A stretch of 20,694 nt of DNA from positions 1-20,694 of the forward strand of contig DPEO01000137.1 in the NCBI GenBank assembly GCA_003530935.1, read 5' to 3'. This document shows, in pieces, positions 1 through 7,163 of the stretch. A model generated the notes under the pieces. The model searched no databases and was not told the DNA's origin. It saw only the letters and a list, made by a program, of their open reading frames with translations. Made by a program: the position numbers and the translations under genes. The stretch's first letter is position 1, and every line of letters begins with the position of its first letter. This stretch comes from Desulfomicrobiaceae bacterium (GTDB taxonomy: Bacteria > Desulfobacterota > Desulfovibrionia > Desulfovibrionales > Desulfomicrobiaceae).

Positions 1-2690
1 GCCGGATTTTCCGGAAGAAAGAGGGTGAAGGTCGCGCCCTCGCCGGGCTCGCTCTCCAGGGTGATGTCGCCGCCAAGCAGCCGCGCGAGCTCCCGGGAGA
101 TGGACAGCCCTAGGCCCGTGCCGCCGTATTTGCGGGTGGTGGAGCCGTCGGCCTGGCGGAAGGGTTCGAAAATGGTGGCGTGCTTGTCCTTGGGGATGCC
201 GACGCCGGTGTCCTGTACGGCCATGGCCAAAAGCCTTGGGGCGGAGAGGTGTTCCGGGACTTGGTCCGGGGCGGGGTGGAAGAGCCGCAGCGTCACCGTG
301 CCCTTGTCCGTGAACTTGAAGGCATTGGAGAGGAGGTTGCGCAGGATCTGCTGGAGCCGCAGGCCATCGGTGAGGATGGTGTCCGGCAGACCTTCCTCGC
401 GCTCCACCACGAAGCGCACGTGCTTGTCCTCGGCGATGCTGGTGAAAAGCCGCTGGAGGTCCGCCACCAAGGCATCGAGGGCGAGCGGCTCCTCGTGGAC
501 CTCGATTTTGCCGGCCTCCACCTTGGAAAGGTCGAGGATGTCGTTGATGAGCCGCAAGAGGTCCGATCCCGAGGCGTGGATGGCCTGGGCGGATTCCTGC
601 TGGCGCGCGGTGAGGTTGCCGTCTTTGTTGGCGGCCAAGAGCTGGGAGAGAATGAGGATGGAATTGAGCGGGGTGCGCAGCTCGTGGCTCATATTGGCCA
701 AGAATTCGGATTTGTAGCGGTTGGCCTGTTCCAGTTCTTCGGCCTTTTGCCGCAGCTGCTCTTGGGCGCGCAACAGATCGATGTTCTTTTTGCGCATGGC
801 GATCTTCTGTTCTTCCAAGGCGTTGGTGCGCTCTTCCAGCTTGGCGTTGGCCGCGCGCAGCTCTTCTTGCTGGGCCTCCAGTTTGGTCTGGGATTCCTTG
901 AGGGCGCGGGCCTGTTCTTCCAGCTCTTCGTTGGTGACTTGTAATTCTTCATGCTGGGCCTGGAGTTCGGCTTCGGACTCCTTGAGGGCGCGGGCCTGGG
1001 TCTCCAGCTCCTGGTTGGCCTGGCGCAGCTGCTCCTGCTGCTCTTGGGCGGTGCGCAGCAGCCCGTCGATGGTCTGGCGGGACAGGGCCGCCTGGAGCAG
1101 CACGGCGAGGTTTTGTCCTGCCTGGGTGAGAAAATCGCGCATGAGGCGGGTGATGGGGGCCTCCATGCCGAGGAGCAATGCGCCCACAGTGCGGCCCTCG
1201 AATACCAAGGGCAGGGCCACCAAATGGGAGGGGACGGCCTCATGGACGCCGGAGGAAAAGGTTGGGGCTTGCTCTGCGTCTTTGAGGAAATGGAAGGTCA
1301 AGATTTCCCCTTCTTGGATCGCTTGGCCCACGAGCCCGTGCCCGGGTTCCACCCGGTGGAAGGTCCCGGTGCGGTCCACGAAGGCGCGGCTTGCCCGCAG
1401 CGAGAGTTCGCCGTTTTCTTCGGCGAGATACGCAAGACCCAAAGACGCCTCCGTGTGGCGCGTGAGGAAGTCCAGGGCGCGGCGCAGGATTTCTTCCGGC
1501 GTGTGCTCGCCGCGCAGGGCGTTGTCGAGTCCGCTGATGCCCCGGCGCCGCCAATCCTGCTCACGCAGGTCTTGGGCCATGCGGTTCAAGGCATGGGCCA
1601 GATCTCCCATCTCGTCGTGCTGGGAGACTTCCCAGCGGGCGGTGTAGTTGCCGGAGGAAATGGCTTGGGCGAAACGCACCCCGGCCTCCAGGGGGGCACT
1701 GAGCCGTCGGGCCAGGACGTGGACGCCCGGGGTGATGGAGAGGACGAAGAAGACCGCAGCCCCTATCATGGCGAGAGTGAACCAGACAATGGGCTGGAAG
1801 ACCTCGGCCTTGTCGATCTTGGAGATCAAGATCCAGCGCACTCCGAGGATGTCTACGGGCCGGAAGGCTGCGAACACGGTGGTGCCGCTGCTGTCGGTGT
1901 ACTCGCCGAAACCAGTCTCCTCATGGGTGGCCTGCCGCCAGTATGCCGGCGGTCGGTCGAGCGTCACCCCCGGGCGGTAGCGGCCCATGCCCATGGTGCG
2001 CATGGAGGAGCGGAACTCATAGCGGTTGCCATCGGCAAGGAAGCGGATGGCGTAAGTCTCGCCGGTTTTGCCGAGTCCCTGGCGGGATGCCAAAGGTTGA
2101 TCGACGAAATCTGCGCCCAGCAGGGCAAGAAGGACGCCCAGGCGTCCGCCTTCGGCGTCGAAGACCGGCAGGGCGAGGAAGGCCAGGGGTTCGCCCCAGC
2201 CGAGAGGGTCTGCGGAGAAATCCACGAATACCGGGCGGTTCTGTTCTTTGGCGCTGCTCCAGGCAGCGCTCATGGCCGAGGCCGCCAGCCGACCGAAAGT
2301 CAGGTCTTGACCGTTCAGTTCCTTGAGGGAGCTGGCGCGTACGACACCTTTGTGGGTGACCAGGGCGATGGCCGTGAGATTGAGGGAGCGCGCCGTGCCC
2401 TTGAGCGTGTCTTCGATATGCAGATCGGTGCTGGTGAAGGCGGCGCGTACATGCGGGGCCTCGGCAAGGGGGGTGAGCACGGCCTGGAGCATCGTGAAGG
2501 CGGAGGAGAGCTTGTCGGCCTGCATGTCCTGAAGGCTCGTGAGTTCTCGCTCCGTTTGTTGCGTGAGGGTATGGATGGCAAAGTAGCCTCCCACACTGCC
2601 CACCACCACCAAGGGTACGATGGCGGTAAAGAGAAAGAGAAGGAGCAGTTTGGGCCGCATGCGGATGTCGTCGAGCAGGGCAAAGACCAT
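1..2690 (-). CDS. Cache-HAMP-GAF sensor histidine kinase, probably hybrid (3' end outside window)
   Basis: About 896 residues are visible and the frame is still open at position 1, so the C-terminus is missing. Order: TM1 (about residues 14-40), a periplasmic Cache-like sensor region (about 40-298), TM2 (about 301-322), HAMP (about 323-375), a GAF-like domain (about 385-535), a long coiled coil with 28-residue repeats (563-646), a HisKA domain with the phosphoacceptor in NMSHELRTPL (His669), and a HATPase domain with NLLSNAFKF, DTGVGIP and GGTGLGLSIS boxes. The protein should autophosphorylate in response to an extracellular ligand plus an input to the GAF domain. The coiled-coil arrangement is common in hybrid kinases, so receiver or Hpt domains may follow past the edge; this is inference. 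The ATG at 2690 is chosen because GGAG lies 8 to 9 bases upstream and residues after it form TM1. It is transcribed separately from the operon to its right. Confidence 0.93.
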   Translation of the reverse strand, partial: MVFALLDDIRMRPKLLLLFLFTAIVPLVVVGSVGGYFAIHTLTQQTERELTSLQDMQADKLSSAFTMLQAVLTPLAEAPHVRAAFTSTDLHIEDTLKGTARSLNLTAIALVTHKGVVRASSLKELNGQDLTFGRLAASAMSAAWSSAKEQNRPVFVDFSADPLGWGEPLAFLALPVFDAEGGRLGVLLALLGADFVDQPLASRQGLGKTGETYAIRFLADGNRYEFRSSMRTMGMGRYRPGVTLDRPPAYWRQATHEETGFGEYTDSSGTTVFAAFRPVDILGVRWILISKIDKAEVFQPIVWFTLAMIGAAVFFVLSITPGVHVLARRLSAPLEAGVRFAQAISSGNYTARWEVSQHDEMGDLAHALNRMAQDLREQDWRRRGISGLDNALRGEHTPEEILRRALDFLTRHTEASLGLAYLAEENGELSLRASRAFVDRTGTFHRVEPGHGLVGQAIQEGEILTFHFLKDAEQAPTFSSGVHEAVPSHLVALPLVFEGRTVGALLLGMEAPITRLMRDFLTQAGQNLAVLLQAALSRQTIDGLLRTAQEQQEQLRQANQELETQARALKESEAELQAQHEELQVTNEELEEQARALKESQTKLEAQQEELRAANAKLEERTNALEEQKIAMRKKNIDLLRAQEQLRQKAEELEQANRYKSEFLANMSHELRTPLNSILILSQLLAANKDGNLTARQQESAQAIHASGSDLLRLINDILDLSKVEAGKIEVHEEPLALDALVADLQRLFTSIAEDKHVRFVVEREEGLPDTILTDGLRLQQILRNLLSNAFKFTDKGTVTLRLFHPAPDQVPEHLSAPRLLAMAVQDTGVGIPKDKHATIFEPFRQADGSTTRKYGGTGLGLSISRELARLLGGDITLESEPGEGATFTLFLPENP
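753..1004 (-). repeat. Three 28-residue (84-bp) tandem repeats in the kinase coiled coil
   Basis: Residues 563-590, 591-618 and 619-646 of the kinase align as three units of 28 residues (four heptads). The first two are close copies, both containing QARALKES and EEL; the third has diverged. At DNA level the block tccttgagggcgcgggcct recurs 84 bases apart (from 895 and from 979). This is a signalling-helix extension between the GAF and HisKA domains that appears to have grown by internal duplication. Confidence 0.8.
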
Positions 2691-2798
2691 GAGCGCTCTC
2701 CAATGCAAGGAATACAGGCGGGCCTTGCCTATGCCATTTTGGATGCGCTTACAAGATCCTTCTCGTGGAGATGGTTTTTGTGTGGGAATCGGATTGGT

Positions 2799-2828
2799 AT
2801 ACTACGAGTTGTCTGGATGATGTATCAA
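2799..2828 (-). promoter_or_regulatory. Possible sigma70-type promoter of the kinase gene
   Basis: Reading the minus strand, TTGATA (2828-2823) and TAGTAT (2804-2799) are separated by 18 bases, which would leave a leader of about 100 bases before the kinase ATG. The -35 element lies in the A/T run at the end of the upstream operon's putative terminator. The hexamers are imperfect and there is no other support. I see nothing else in the 2691-2905 gap beyond this and the terminator. Confidence 0.3.
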
Positions 2829-2850
2829 AAAGACACATTGGCTTGGTGTC
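2827..2850 (-). terminator. Putative intrinsic terminator of the CDF-marR-LPLAT-ansA operon
   Basis: On the minus strand a GACAC/GTGTC stem with a 9-base loop is followed directly by TTTTT, about 55 bases after the ansA stop. Immediately upstream in transcription is a second inverted repeat, CCAACAC at 2890-2896 against GTGTTGG at 2851-2857. The 5-bp stem is short, so efficiency is uncertain. Confidence 0.45.
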
Positions 2851-2905
2851 GTGTTGGGGGGTGCAGCATGCGAGCGCGGGGATCGTGCGCCAACACAAGG
2901 GTGAC

Positions 2906-3934
2906 TTATGAACGGGATGGGGCAAGCGGGGTGCGCTCGCCGCGCAGGTCTTCTTCCATGCGGGCACGCACGGCGTCGGCGCTGGGCTCGGTGCTGAGGA
3001 GGAAGAGGAGTTTGGTGAGGGCGGCTTCCACGGTCATGTCTCCGCCGCTCACCACGCCGGCCCGGGCCAGCGCGGAACCGGTGGCGTAGCCTTCTTGATC
3101 CACCCCGCCGCGCAGGCATTGGGTGCAGTTCACCACCACGACGCCGCGCCGGCTGGCCCGCTCCAAGGTGGCCAGCAGGGCCGTGTCGCTGCTGGGGCCG
3201 TTGCCCATGCCGTAGGTCTCGAGGATGAGGCCTTGCAGCGGGGAGCGCAGCACGTTGGCGAGGAAGGCGGCGCTGATGCCCGGAAAGAGGCGCACCACGC
3301 CCACCTGCACGCGGGGGTCGAGGGTGTGGACGCACAGCGGAGCCTGCGGCTTGGGCCGGAGCCTGTCGGCAAAGAGGGTCAGGCGCACTCCGAGGGCGCC
3401 GAGGTCGGGATAGTTTGGCGAGTCGAAGGCCATGAACCCCGAGGCGTCCACCTTGGTGGCGCGGCAGCCGCGCAGGATGCGGTGTCCGAAGACCAGGGCC
3501 ACTTCCGGCAAGTGCGGTTGTGCGGCGAGCAGCAGGGCCGCGAGGAGGTTGTCCGGGGCGTCGCTGCGCAGCTCTCCCATGGGGAGCTGGGAGCCGGTGA
3601 GCACCACGGGGTGGTGCAGGTTCTCCAAAAGAAAGGCCAGGGCCGAGGCCGTATACGCCATGGTGTCCGTGCCGTGGAGTACCACAACCCCGGCGCCGTC
3701 TTCGTGGGCGGCGGCGATGTCCCGGGCCAGGGTGTGCCAATGTTCGGGCCGCATGGTGGCCGAGTCCATGAGCGGGCTGTACTCATGGAGGGTAAAGGGC
3801 GGCAGCTCTGGGTGCTGGAAGCGGGGATCCTGGGCGAGGAGCTCCTTCAGGTATCCCGGCCGGGGGGCAAAGCCGTGGGGCGTGGGGGCCATGGCGATGG
3901 TGCCGCCGGTGGCGAGGATGCGCACCGGTCTCAT
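2906..3934 (-). CDS. ansA: Type I L-asparaginase
   Basis: This 342-residue protein has the usual length of cytoplasmic type I asparaginases, which hydrolyse L-asparagine to aspartate and ammonia. Visible family signatures are ATGGTIAM with the nucleophilic Thr12, the second catalytic block HGTDTMAYTASAL, then TGSQLPMGELRSD, LFPGISAAFLANVL, YGMGNGP and the C-terminal GYATGSALARAGVVSGGDMT. There is no signal peptide, which fits a cytoplasmic type I enzyme rather than periplasmic type II. The ATG at 3934 overlaps the stop of the upstream acyltransferase by 4 bases (ATGA), implying translational coupling and making this the last gene of the operon. A larger reading frame extends upstream in the same frame but only as antisense-free shadow across the acyltransferase. 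Confidence 0.93.
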   Translation of the reverse strand: MRPVRILATGGTIAMAPTPHGFAPRPGYLKELLAQDPRFQHPELPPFTLHEYSPLMDSATMRPEHWHTLARDIAAAHEDGAGVVVLHGTDTMAYTASALAFLLENLHHPVVLTGSQLPMGELRSDAPDNLLAALLLAAQPHLPEVALVFGHRILRGCRATKVDASGFMAFDSPNYPDLGALGVRLTLFADRLRPKPQAPLCVHTLDPRVQVGVVRLFPGISAAFLANVLRSPLQGLILETYGMGNGPSSDTALLATLERASRRGVVVVNCTQCLRGGVDQEGYATGSALARAGVVSGGDMTVEAALTKLLFLLSTEPSADAVRARMEEDLRGERTPLAPSRS

Positions 3935-4704
3935 GCGTGCCACCGGCGCAGGGACGATTGGAGAAAGTCGAGCACCTGAGCGTGCTGGTCTTTGCCGTTC
4001 CCGGTGATGGCAAGGGGCGCGCCGCAGGCGAAGCGCACTGGGATGTGCGGCCGGATCGGACCGAAATCCTTGATGATGCGCCCAGTACCCCAGGCGCGGG
4101 TATCCACCGCCATGGGGAGCACCGGCACCTGGGCCCGCTTGGCGAGCTTGACGCCGATGGAGTTGAAGCTTGCGGGATCGATGTCCGGCCGCCGGGTGGT
4201 CTGGGGAAAGACCACTACGGAAAATCCCTGGGCGAGGCGCTCGGCGCCTTGGGTGAGGATGATCTCCAGGTCTTCCCGTGGGTTTTGACGGCGCACGGCC
4301 ACGGGATGGGTGTTTTTCACCACGTGCCGGAACACCGGGTAACGCAGGAGGCTTTCCTTGAGCACGAAGCAGATGGGGCGGTGGGCGCCCAGGATGGCCG
4401 GCAAGGCAAAGGTCTCCAGGGTGGACATGTGGTTGGCCACCACCACGCAGGGCCCGGGGAGGTTGGTGAAGTGGTGCAGTCCTTCCACGTGGAAGGTGAG
4501 TCCTGTGGCCTCGGCGGCGCGGATGAAGCGCACACTGTCGTTCACCCACATGGCGTGGGTGTAGCCGCGCCGGGTGCTCGCGGCAGCGCGCACCACGACC
4601 TCGAGTACCCGGGCGTAGAAGGCCAGGGAGGGAAACCAGCGGGAGATGGGGCCCACGCGCCGGGGCAGGGAATCATAGGTGTCGGAGATGGGGACCGTGA
4701 ACAT
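3931..4704 (-). CDS. LPLAT-family (PlsC-like) acyltransferase with divergent motifs
   Basis: This 257-residue protein resembles lysophospholipid acyltransferases, which transfer acyl chains to glycerophospholipid precursors at the inner membrane. Motif I appears as NHMSTLE, so His92 is present but the usual HX4D acid is Glu97. Motif III is FPQTTR (166-171) in place of FPEGTR. A conserved-looking block, FNSIGVKLAKRAQVPVLPMA, follows, as does a late GxPLxITG segment. The ATG at 4704 is preferred over one at 4749 because GGAGG sits 6 bases upstream of it, while the earlier start would overlap the marR stop codon. It lies 41 bases after marR and overlaps ansA by 4 bases. Acyltransferase fold membership is fairly certain; substrate is not known. 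Confidence 0.85.
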   Translation of the reverse strand: MFTVPISDTYDSLPRRVGPISRWFPSLAFYARVLEVVVRAAASTRRGYTHAMWVNDSVRFIRAAEATGLTFHVEGLHHFTNLPGPCVVVANHMSTLETFALPAILGAHRPICFVLKESLLRYPVFRHVVKNTHPVAVRRQNPREDLEIILTQGAERLAQGFSVVVFPQTTRRPDIDPASFNSIGVKLAKRAQVPVLPMAVDTRAWGTGRIIKDFGPIRPHIPVRFACGAPLAITGNGKDQHAQVLDFLQSSLRRWHA

Positions 4705-4745
4705 GATGACCTCCGCCCCGGCTTGTAGCGAGCTTGGTGGCGCTG

Positions 4746-5174
4746 TCAAATGACGGCGCGCATCTTGGCGAGGGTTTGGGTGAGGCAGGCGAGCTCGGTT
4801 TCCGTGAGGTCCGCGGTGAGCTCCTGGGTGAGGCGCAGGTGGTGGCCGTGGTGTTCTTGGTAGAGCCGCTCTCCCTCCGGCGTGAGGGCCACAAGGAAGG
4901 AACGTCGGTCCGTGCCGTGAGGTTGGCGGGTCACCAGTCCGAGACGCTCCAATTTATCCACGGTGACGGTCATGGTGCCGGTGGTGACCCCCAGACGTTC
5001 GGCCAGGTCCTTCATGCGCAACGGGGCATGGTGCCCGAGGATTTCCAGGGTGTGCATCTGCGGCAGTGAAAGGCCGCTTTCCCGCGCCACCTCCTGCTCC
5101 CAGGAGGAGAGGCGCTCGTAGAACTCCACCAGAAGATGCGAGAGGGCTTCGAGGTCCACGGGGCTAGTGGTCAT
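4746..5174 (-). CDS. MarR-family transcriptional regulator
   Basis: A 142-residue winged-helix regulator of typical MarR length. The recognition region reads LRMKDLAERLGVTTGTMTVTVDKLERLGLV, followed by the wing with the DRRSFLVALTPEGE signature (DxRxxxxxLTxxG), and flanking N- and C-terminal helices for dimerisation. The ATG at 5174 overlaps the end of the CDF transporter gene by 11 bases and has GGGAG 8 bases upstream. MarR proteins usually repress their own operon and release DNA on binding a small molecule or on oxidation; here the likely target is the divergent region at 6052-6203, which holds two matching palindromes. The ligand cannot be read from sequence. Confidence 0.92.
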   Translation of the reverse strand: MTTSPVDLEALSHLLVEFYERLSSWEQEVARESGLSLPQMHTLEILGHHAPLRMKDLAERLGVTTGTMTVTVDKLERLGLVTRQPHGTDRRSFLVALTPEGERLYQEHHGHHLRLTQELTADLTETELACLTQTLAKMRAVI

Positions 5175-6051
5175 GGTCTTTTTCTCCCGGACAGGGTAGG
5201 TTGTGGACTTCCACGCGTACGAAGGCCACTTCGGGCATGGCGCGGAGGATGTCCGTGTAGGTCTCCGGCGGCGCGGCCTTGGGCGCGGCCAGACAGACCG
5301 AGGCGGCCATCTCTTGCGGTCCTACGTACCACAAGGCAAGATCCCGGATGGAAGCCCCTGCGGCTTCCAGGCGCTGGCGCACGGTGGTGCTCACATGCTC
5401 CGGGGCGCGCATGTCGAGCAGTACGGCGGCGGTATCCCGGGTGAGCGCGATGGCCCATTTGCCGACCACCACGGCCCCCACCACGCCCATGATGGGATCC
5501 AGGCGGGTGAGCCCCCAGAATTTTCCGCCTGCCAAGGCCGCGATGGCCAGTACCGAGGTGAGGGCGTCGGCAAGCACGTGGAGGTAGGCGGCCCTCAGGT
5601 TCTGGTCCGTGTCATGGGAGGCCTGCTCCCGGTCGCGGAGCAGCCAGGCGCTGGCGATGTTGACCATAAGCCCGAGCACGGCCACGACCATGGCCTCGGT
5701 GAAGGCGATGGTGGTGGGGGCCACCAGTCGATGGGCGGATTCGACGATCATGAACACGGAGACGAGCCCCAGACCCAGGGCGGAGACAAATCCCGCCAAG
5801 GCGTTGATCTTGCCGGGCCCGAAGACGAAACGCGCATCCTCACGATGGGTGCGCATGTAGACGTAGGCAAACCAGGCGACCCCCATGGCGCCAGCATGGC
5901 CGGCCATGTGCCAGCCGTCGGCCATGAGGGCCATGGAGCCAAAGAGCCATCCGGCAAGGATTTCCGCGGCCATGGTGACCAGGGTGATGAGACATACCCA
6001 CCGGGTGCCGCGCTCGGCCTCGTGATGGTGGTGGCAGGTGCAGGAAGACAT
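5164..6051 (-). CDS. Cation diffusion facilitator (CDF) metal exporter, DmeF-like
   Basis: This 295-residue inner-membrane protein should export divalent metal ions in exchange for protons. It has an N-terminal metal-binding stretch (CTCHHHH, residues 4-10), about six membrane segments, and CDF metal-site motifs: ADGWHMAGH in TM2 (HxxxH, His48/His52) and HVLADAL in TM5 (HxxxD). The FGPGKINALAGF loop and a soluble C-terminal domain ending in the His-rich DHDH follow. HxxxH in TM2 recalls DmeF-type Co/Ni exporters more than ZitB-type zinc exporters, but specificity is inference. The start at 6051 is chosen over one 27 bases upstream because AAGGAG lies 6 bases before it. First gene of the minus-strand operon. 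Confidence 0.92.
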   Translation of the reverse strand: MSSCTCHHHHEAERGTRWVCLITLVTMAAEILAGWLFGSMALMADGWHMAGHAGAMGVAWFAYVYMRTHREDARFVFGPGKINALAGFVSALGLGLVSVFMIVESAHRLVAPTTIAFTEAMVVAVLGLMVNIASAWLLRDREQASHDTDQNLRAAYLHVLADALTSVLAIAALAGGKFWGLTRLDPIMGVVGAVVVGKWAIALTRDTAAVLLDMRAPEHVSTTVRQRLEAAGASIRDLALWYVGPQEMAASVCLAAPKAAPPETYTDILRAMPEVAFVRVEVHNLPCPGEKDHDH

Positions 6052-6065
6052 GCAGCGCTCCTTTG

Positions 6066-6123
6066 TTTTGAGTTTCAAAAAACTTTATCGGCCAACTAAA
6101 TTGCGGTGTTTTGATTGTCAAAT
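6066..6123 (-). promoter_or_regulatory. Paired palindromic operator candidates upstream of the CDF-marR operon
   Basis: Two near-identical inverted repeats lie in an AT-rich patch: TTTTGA-GTT-TCAAAA at 6066-6080 (perfect) and TTTTGA-TTG-TCAAAT at 6109-6123 (one arm end differs). Their centres are 43 bases apart, about four helical turns, so both would face the same side of DNA. On the minus strand the second copy contains TTGACA (6121-6116), a perfect -35 hexamer, although the matching -10 is weak. Binding by the MarR protein encoded in the operon is inferred from position. The same region may also drive the plus-strand run beginning at 6204. Confidence 0.55.
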
Positions 6124-6203
6124 AAAAAAATCGGCTGCAGGGCCCTTCCCTCCATGGGCGGCGGTGGCTAGGAAGATGGCGCAGTTTTCAGGAGGAATCT
6201 GGT

Positions 6204-6488
6204 ATGCGTACACCCAGTGGTGTGTTTTATTATCCGGTGCCGGGCAACAAGCGCATCCGCATGTACGTGCGCGAGCGCGACGGGGTGGTGGAGTTTCGGC
6301 TCTATAACCCCGATTATCCCGAGATTTGGGAGCGGCACGGGTGGTTGGATATGGATTTGGTGCAGCGCGGGGCGCAGCTCTTCCGCAAAGAGCGTTCCAA
6401 GGATGTGGACCCCACTCGTCTGTACGACCTCACGGTGGCCAAGGCCCTCTTGGAAGAGGAGCGCCGCCGCGCTGCCGGCCGGAGTTGA
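6204..6488 (+). CDS. Conserved-looking hypothetical protein, 94 residues
   Basis: I do not recognise the family. The ATG has a clear AGGAGGA about 8 bases upstream, and the gene sits 3 bases before the TrpF-like gene, so it is likely real and the first of the plus-strand run. The protein is soluble, without signal peptide or membrane segment. The first half is rich in aromatic and beta-prone residues (VFYYPVPG, IRMYVRER, VEFRLYNP, then W at WERHGWLD), suggesting a small beta sheet; the second half is a charged helix ending in LLEEERRRAAGRS. There are no cysteines and no obvious catalytic motif. Function unknown. Confidence 0.8.
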   Translation: MRTPSGVFYYPVPGNKRIRMYVRERDGVVEFRLYNPDYPEIWERHGWLDMDLVQRGAQLFRKERSKDVDPTRLYDLTVAKALLEEERRRAAGRS

Positions 6489-6491
6489 CCC

Positions 6492-7163
6492 ATGCGTGGC
6501 GTGGTCCAGGTGGCGGGGGTGCGATCCGTGGCCGAGGCGCGTATGCTGGTGGGCCTTGGCGTGGATCAGGTGGGCATTCCCTTGCGTTTGGCCTATCATC
6601 AGCCGGACGTGACCGAGGCTCAGGCCGTACCCATTGCCGAGGCCTTGGGGCGCGACCGGGCAGTGCTCATCACCTACGCCGCCGACCCGCACGAGATCAT
6701 CAAGCTCTGTCAGCGGCTGCCTGTGGGCTGGGTGCAGCTCCATGGGAACGTCACGCCCCAGACCATCGCCGCTGTGCGTCAGGCCGTGGCGGTGCGGATC
6801 ATCAAGAGTTATGTGGTGGGCTTTGCCGTGGAGGGGATTTCCGCCTTTGTGGAGCGCTTTGCCCCGGTGTGTGACGCATTTTTGACCGACACCTTCGACC
6901 CGCGTACCGGCGCCATGGGCGCCACGGGCCGCACCCATGACTGGCAGGTGAGCCGCGCCTTGGTGGAGGCGTCGCCGCTCCCGGTGATCGTGGCCGGCGG
7001 TCTGTCTCCGGTGAATGTGGCCGCGGCCATTGCCCTGGTGCGCCCGGCGGGGGTGGACGCCCACACCGCCCTGGAGGACGACGAGGGAGACAAAGACCCC
7101 TGTCTGGTGCGGGCCTTCGTGCGGGAGGCCAAGGCCGCCTTTGCCCGCCTGGAGGCGGCGTGA
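6492..7163 (+). CDS. TrpF-like (beta/alpha)8 barrel protein lacking the catalytic Cys
   Basis: The 223-residue protein follows the phosphoribosylanthranilate isomerase pattern from end to end: VQLHG (81-85), the LTD strand with the acid Asp133, GATGRTHDW (143-151, normally GGTGxxFDW), AGGLSPVNV (168-176) and RPAGVD before the C-terminal helix. Hallmark residues differ, however. The catalytic Cys of the first strand (KICG) is Ala8 in QVAG, the SPRYV arginine region reads YHQPDV (35-40), and the late phosphate-binding SSGVE is HTALE. Either the enzyme uses a modified mechanism or the barrel has taken another substrate. No trp genes are adjacent. It overlaps the following gene by 3 bases (stop TGA inside GTGA). 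Confidence 0.82.
   Translation: MRGVVQVAGVRSVAEARMLVGLGVDQVGIPLRLAYHQPDVTEAQAVPIAEALGRDRAVLITYAADPHEIIKLCQRLPVGWVQLHGNVTPQTIAAVRQAVAVRIIKSYVVGFAVEGISAFVERFAPVCDAFLTDTFDPRTGAMGATGRTHDWQVSRALVEASPLPVIVAGGLSPVNVAAAIALVRPAGVDAHTALEDDEGDKDPCLVRAFVREAKAAFARLEAA

Noticed and set aside
1..2690. Suspected frameshifts or pseudogene in the kinase because only short frames are closed there
   Set aside because: The true frame runs unbroken from 2690 to the edge and simply has no stop inside the window; all domains read through in one frame.
951..3089. Long plus-strand open frame of 712 codons opposite the kinase gene
   Set aside because: It is antisense to a kinase with all expected domains and motifs, is low in complexity (Gly/Leu/Gln/His-rich), and matches no family pattern; high GC content produces such frames.
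3095..3979. Plus-strand open frame of 294 codons opposite ansA
   Set aside because: Antisense shadow of a complete type I asparaginase; His/Gly-rich composition typical of reverse-strand frames in this GC context.
4705..4749. Earlier start for the acyltransferase at 4749
   Set aside because: It would overlap the marR stop, adds non-conserved residues, and lacks the GGAGG that precedes ATG 4704.
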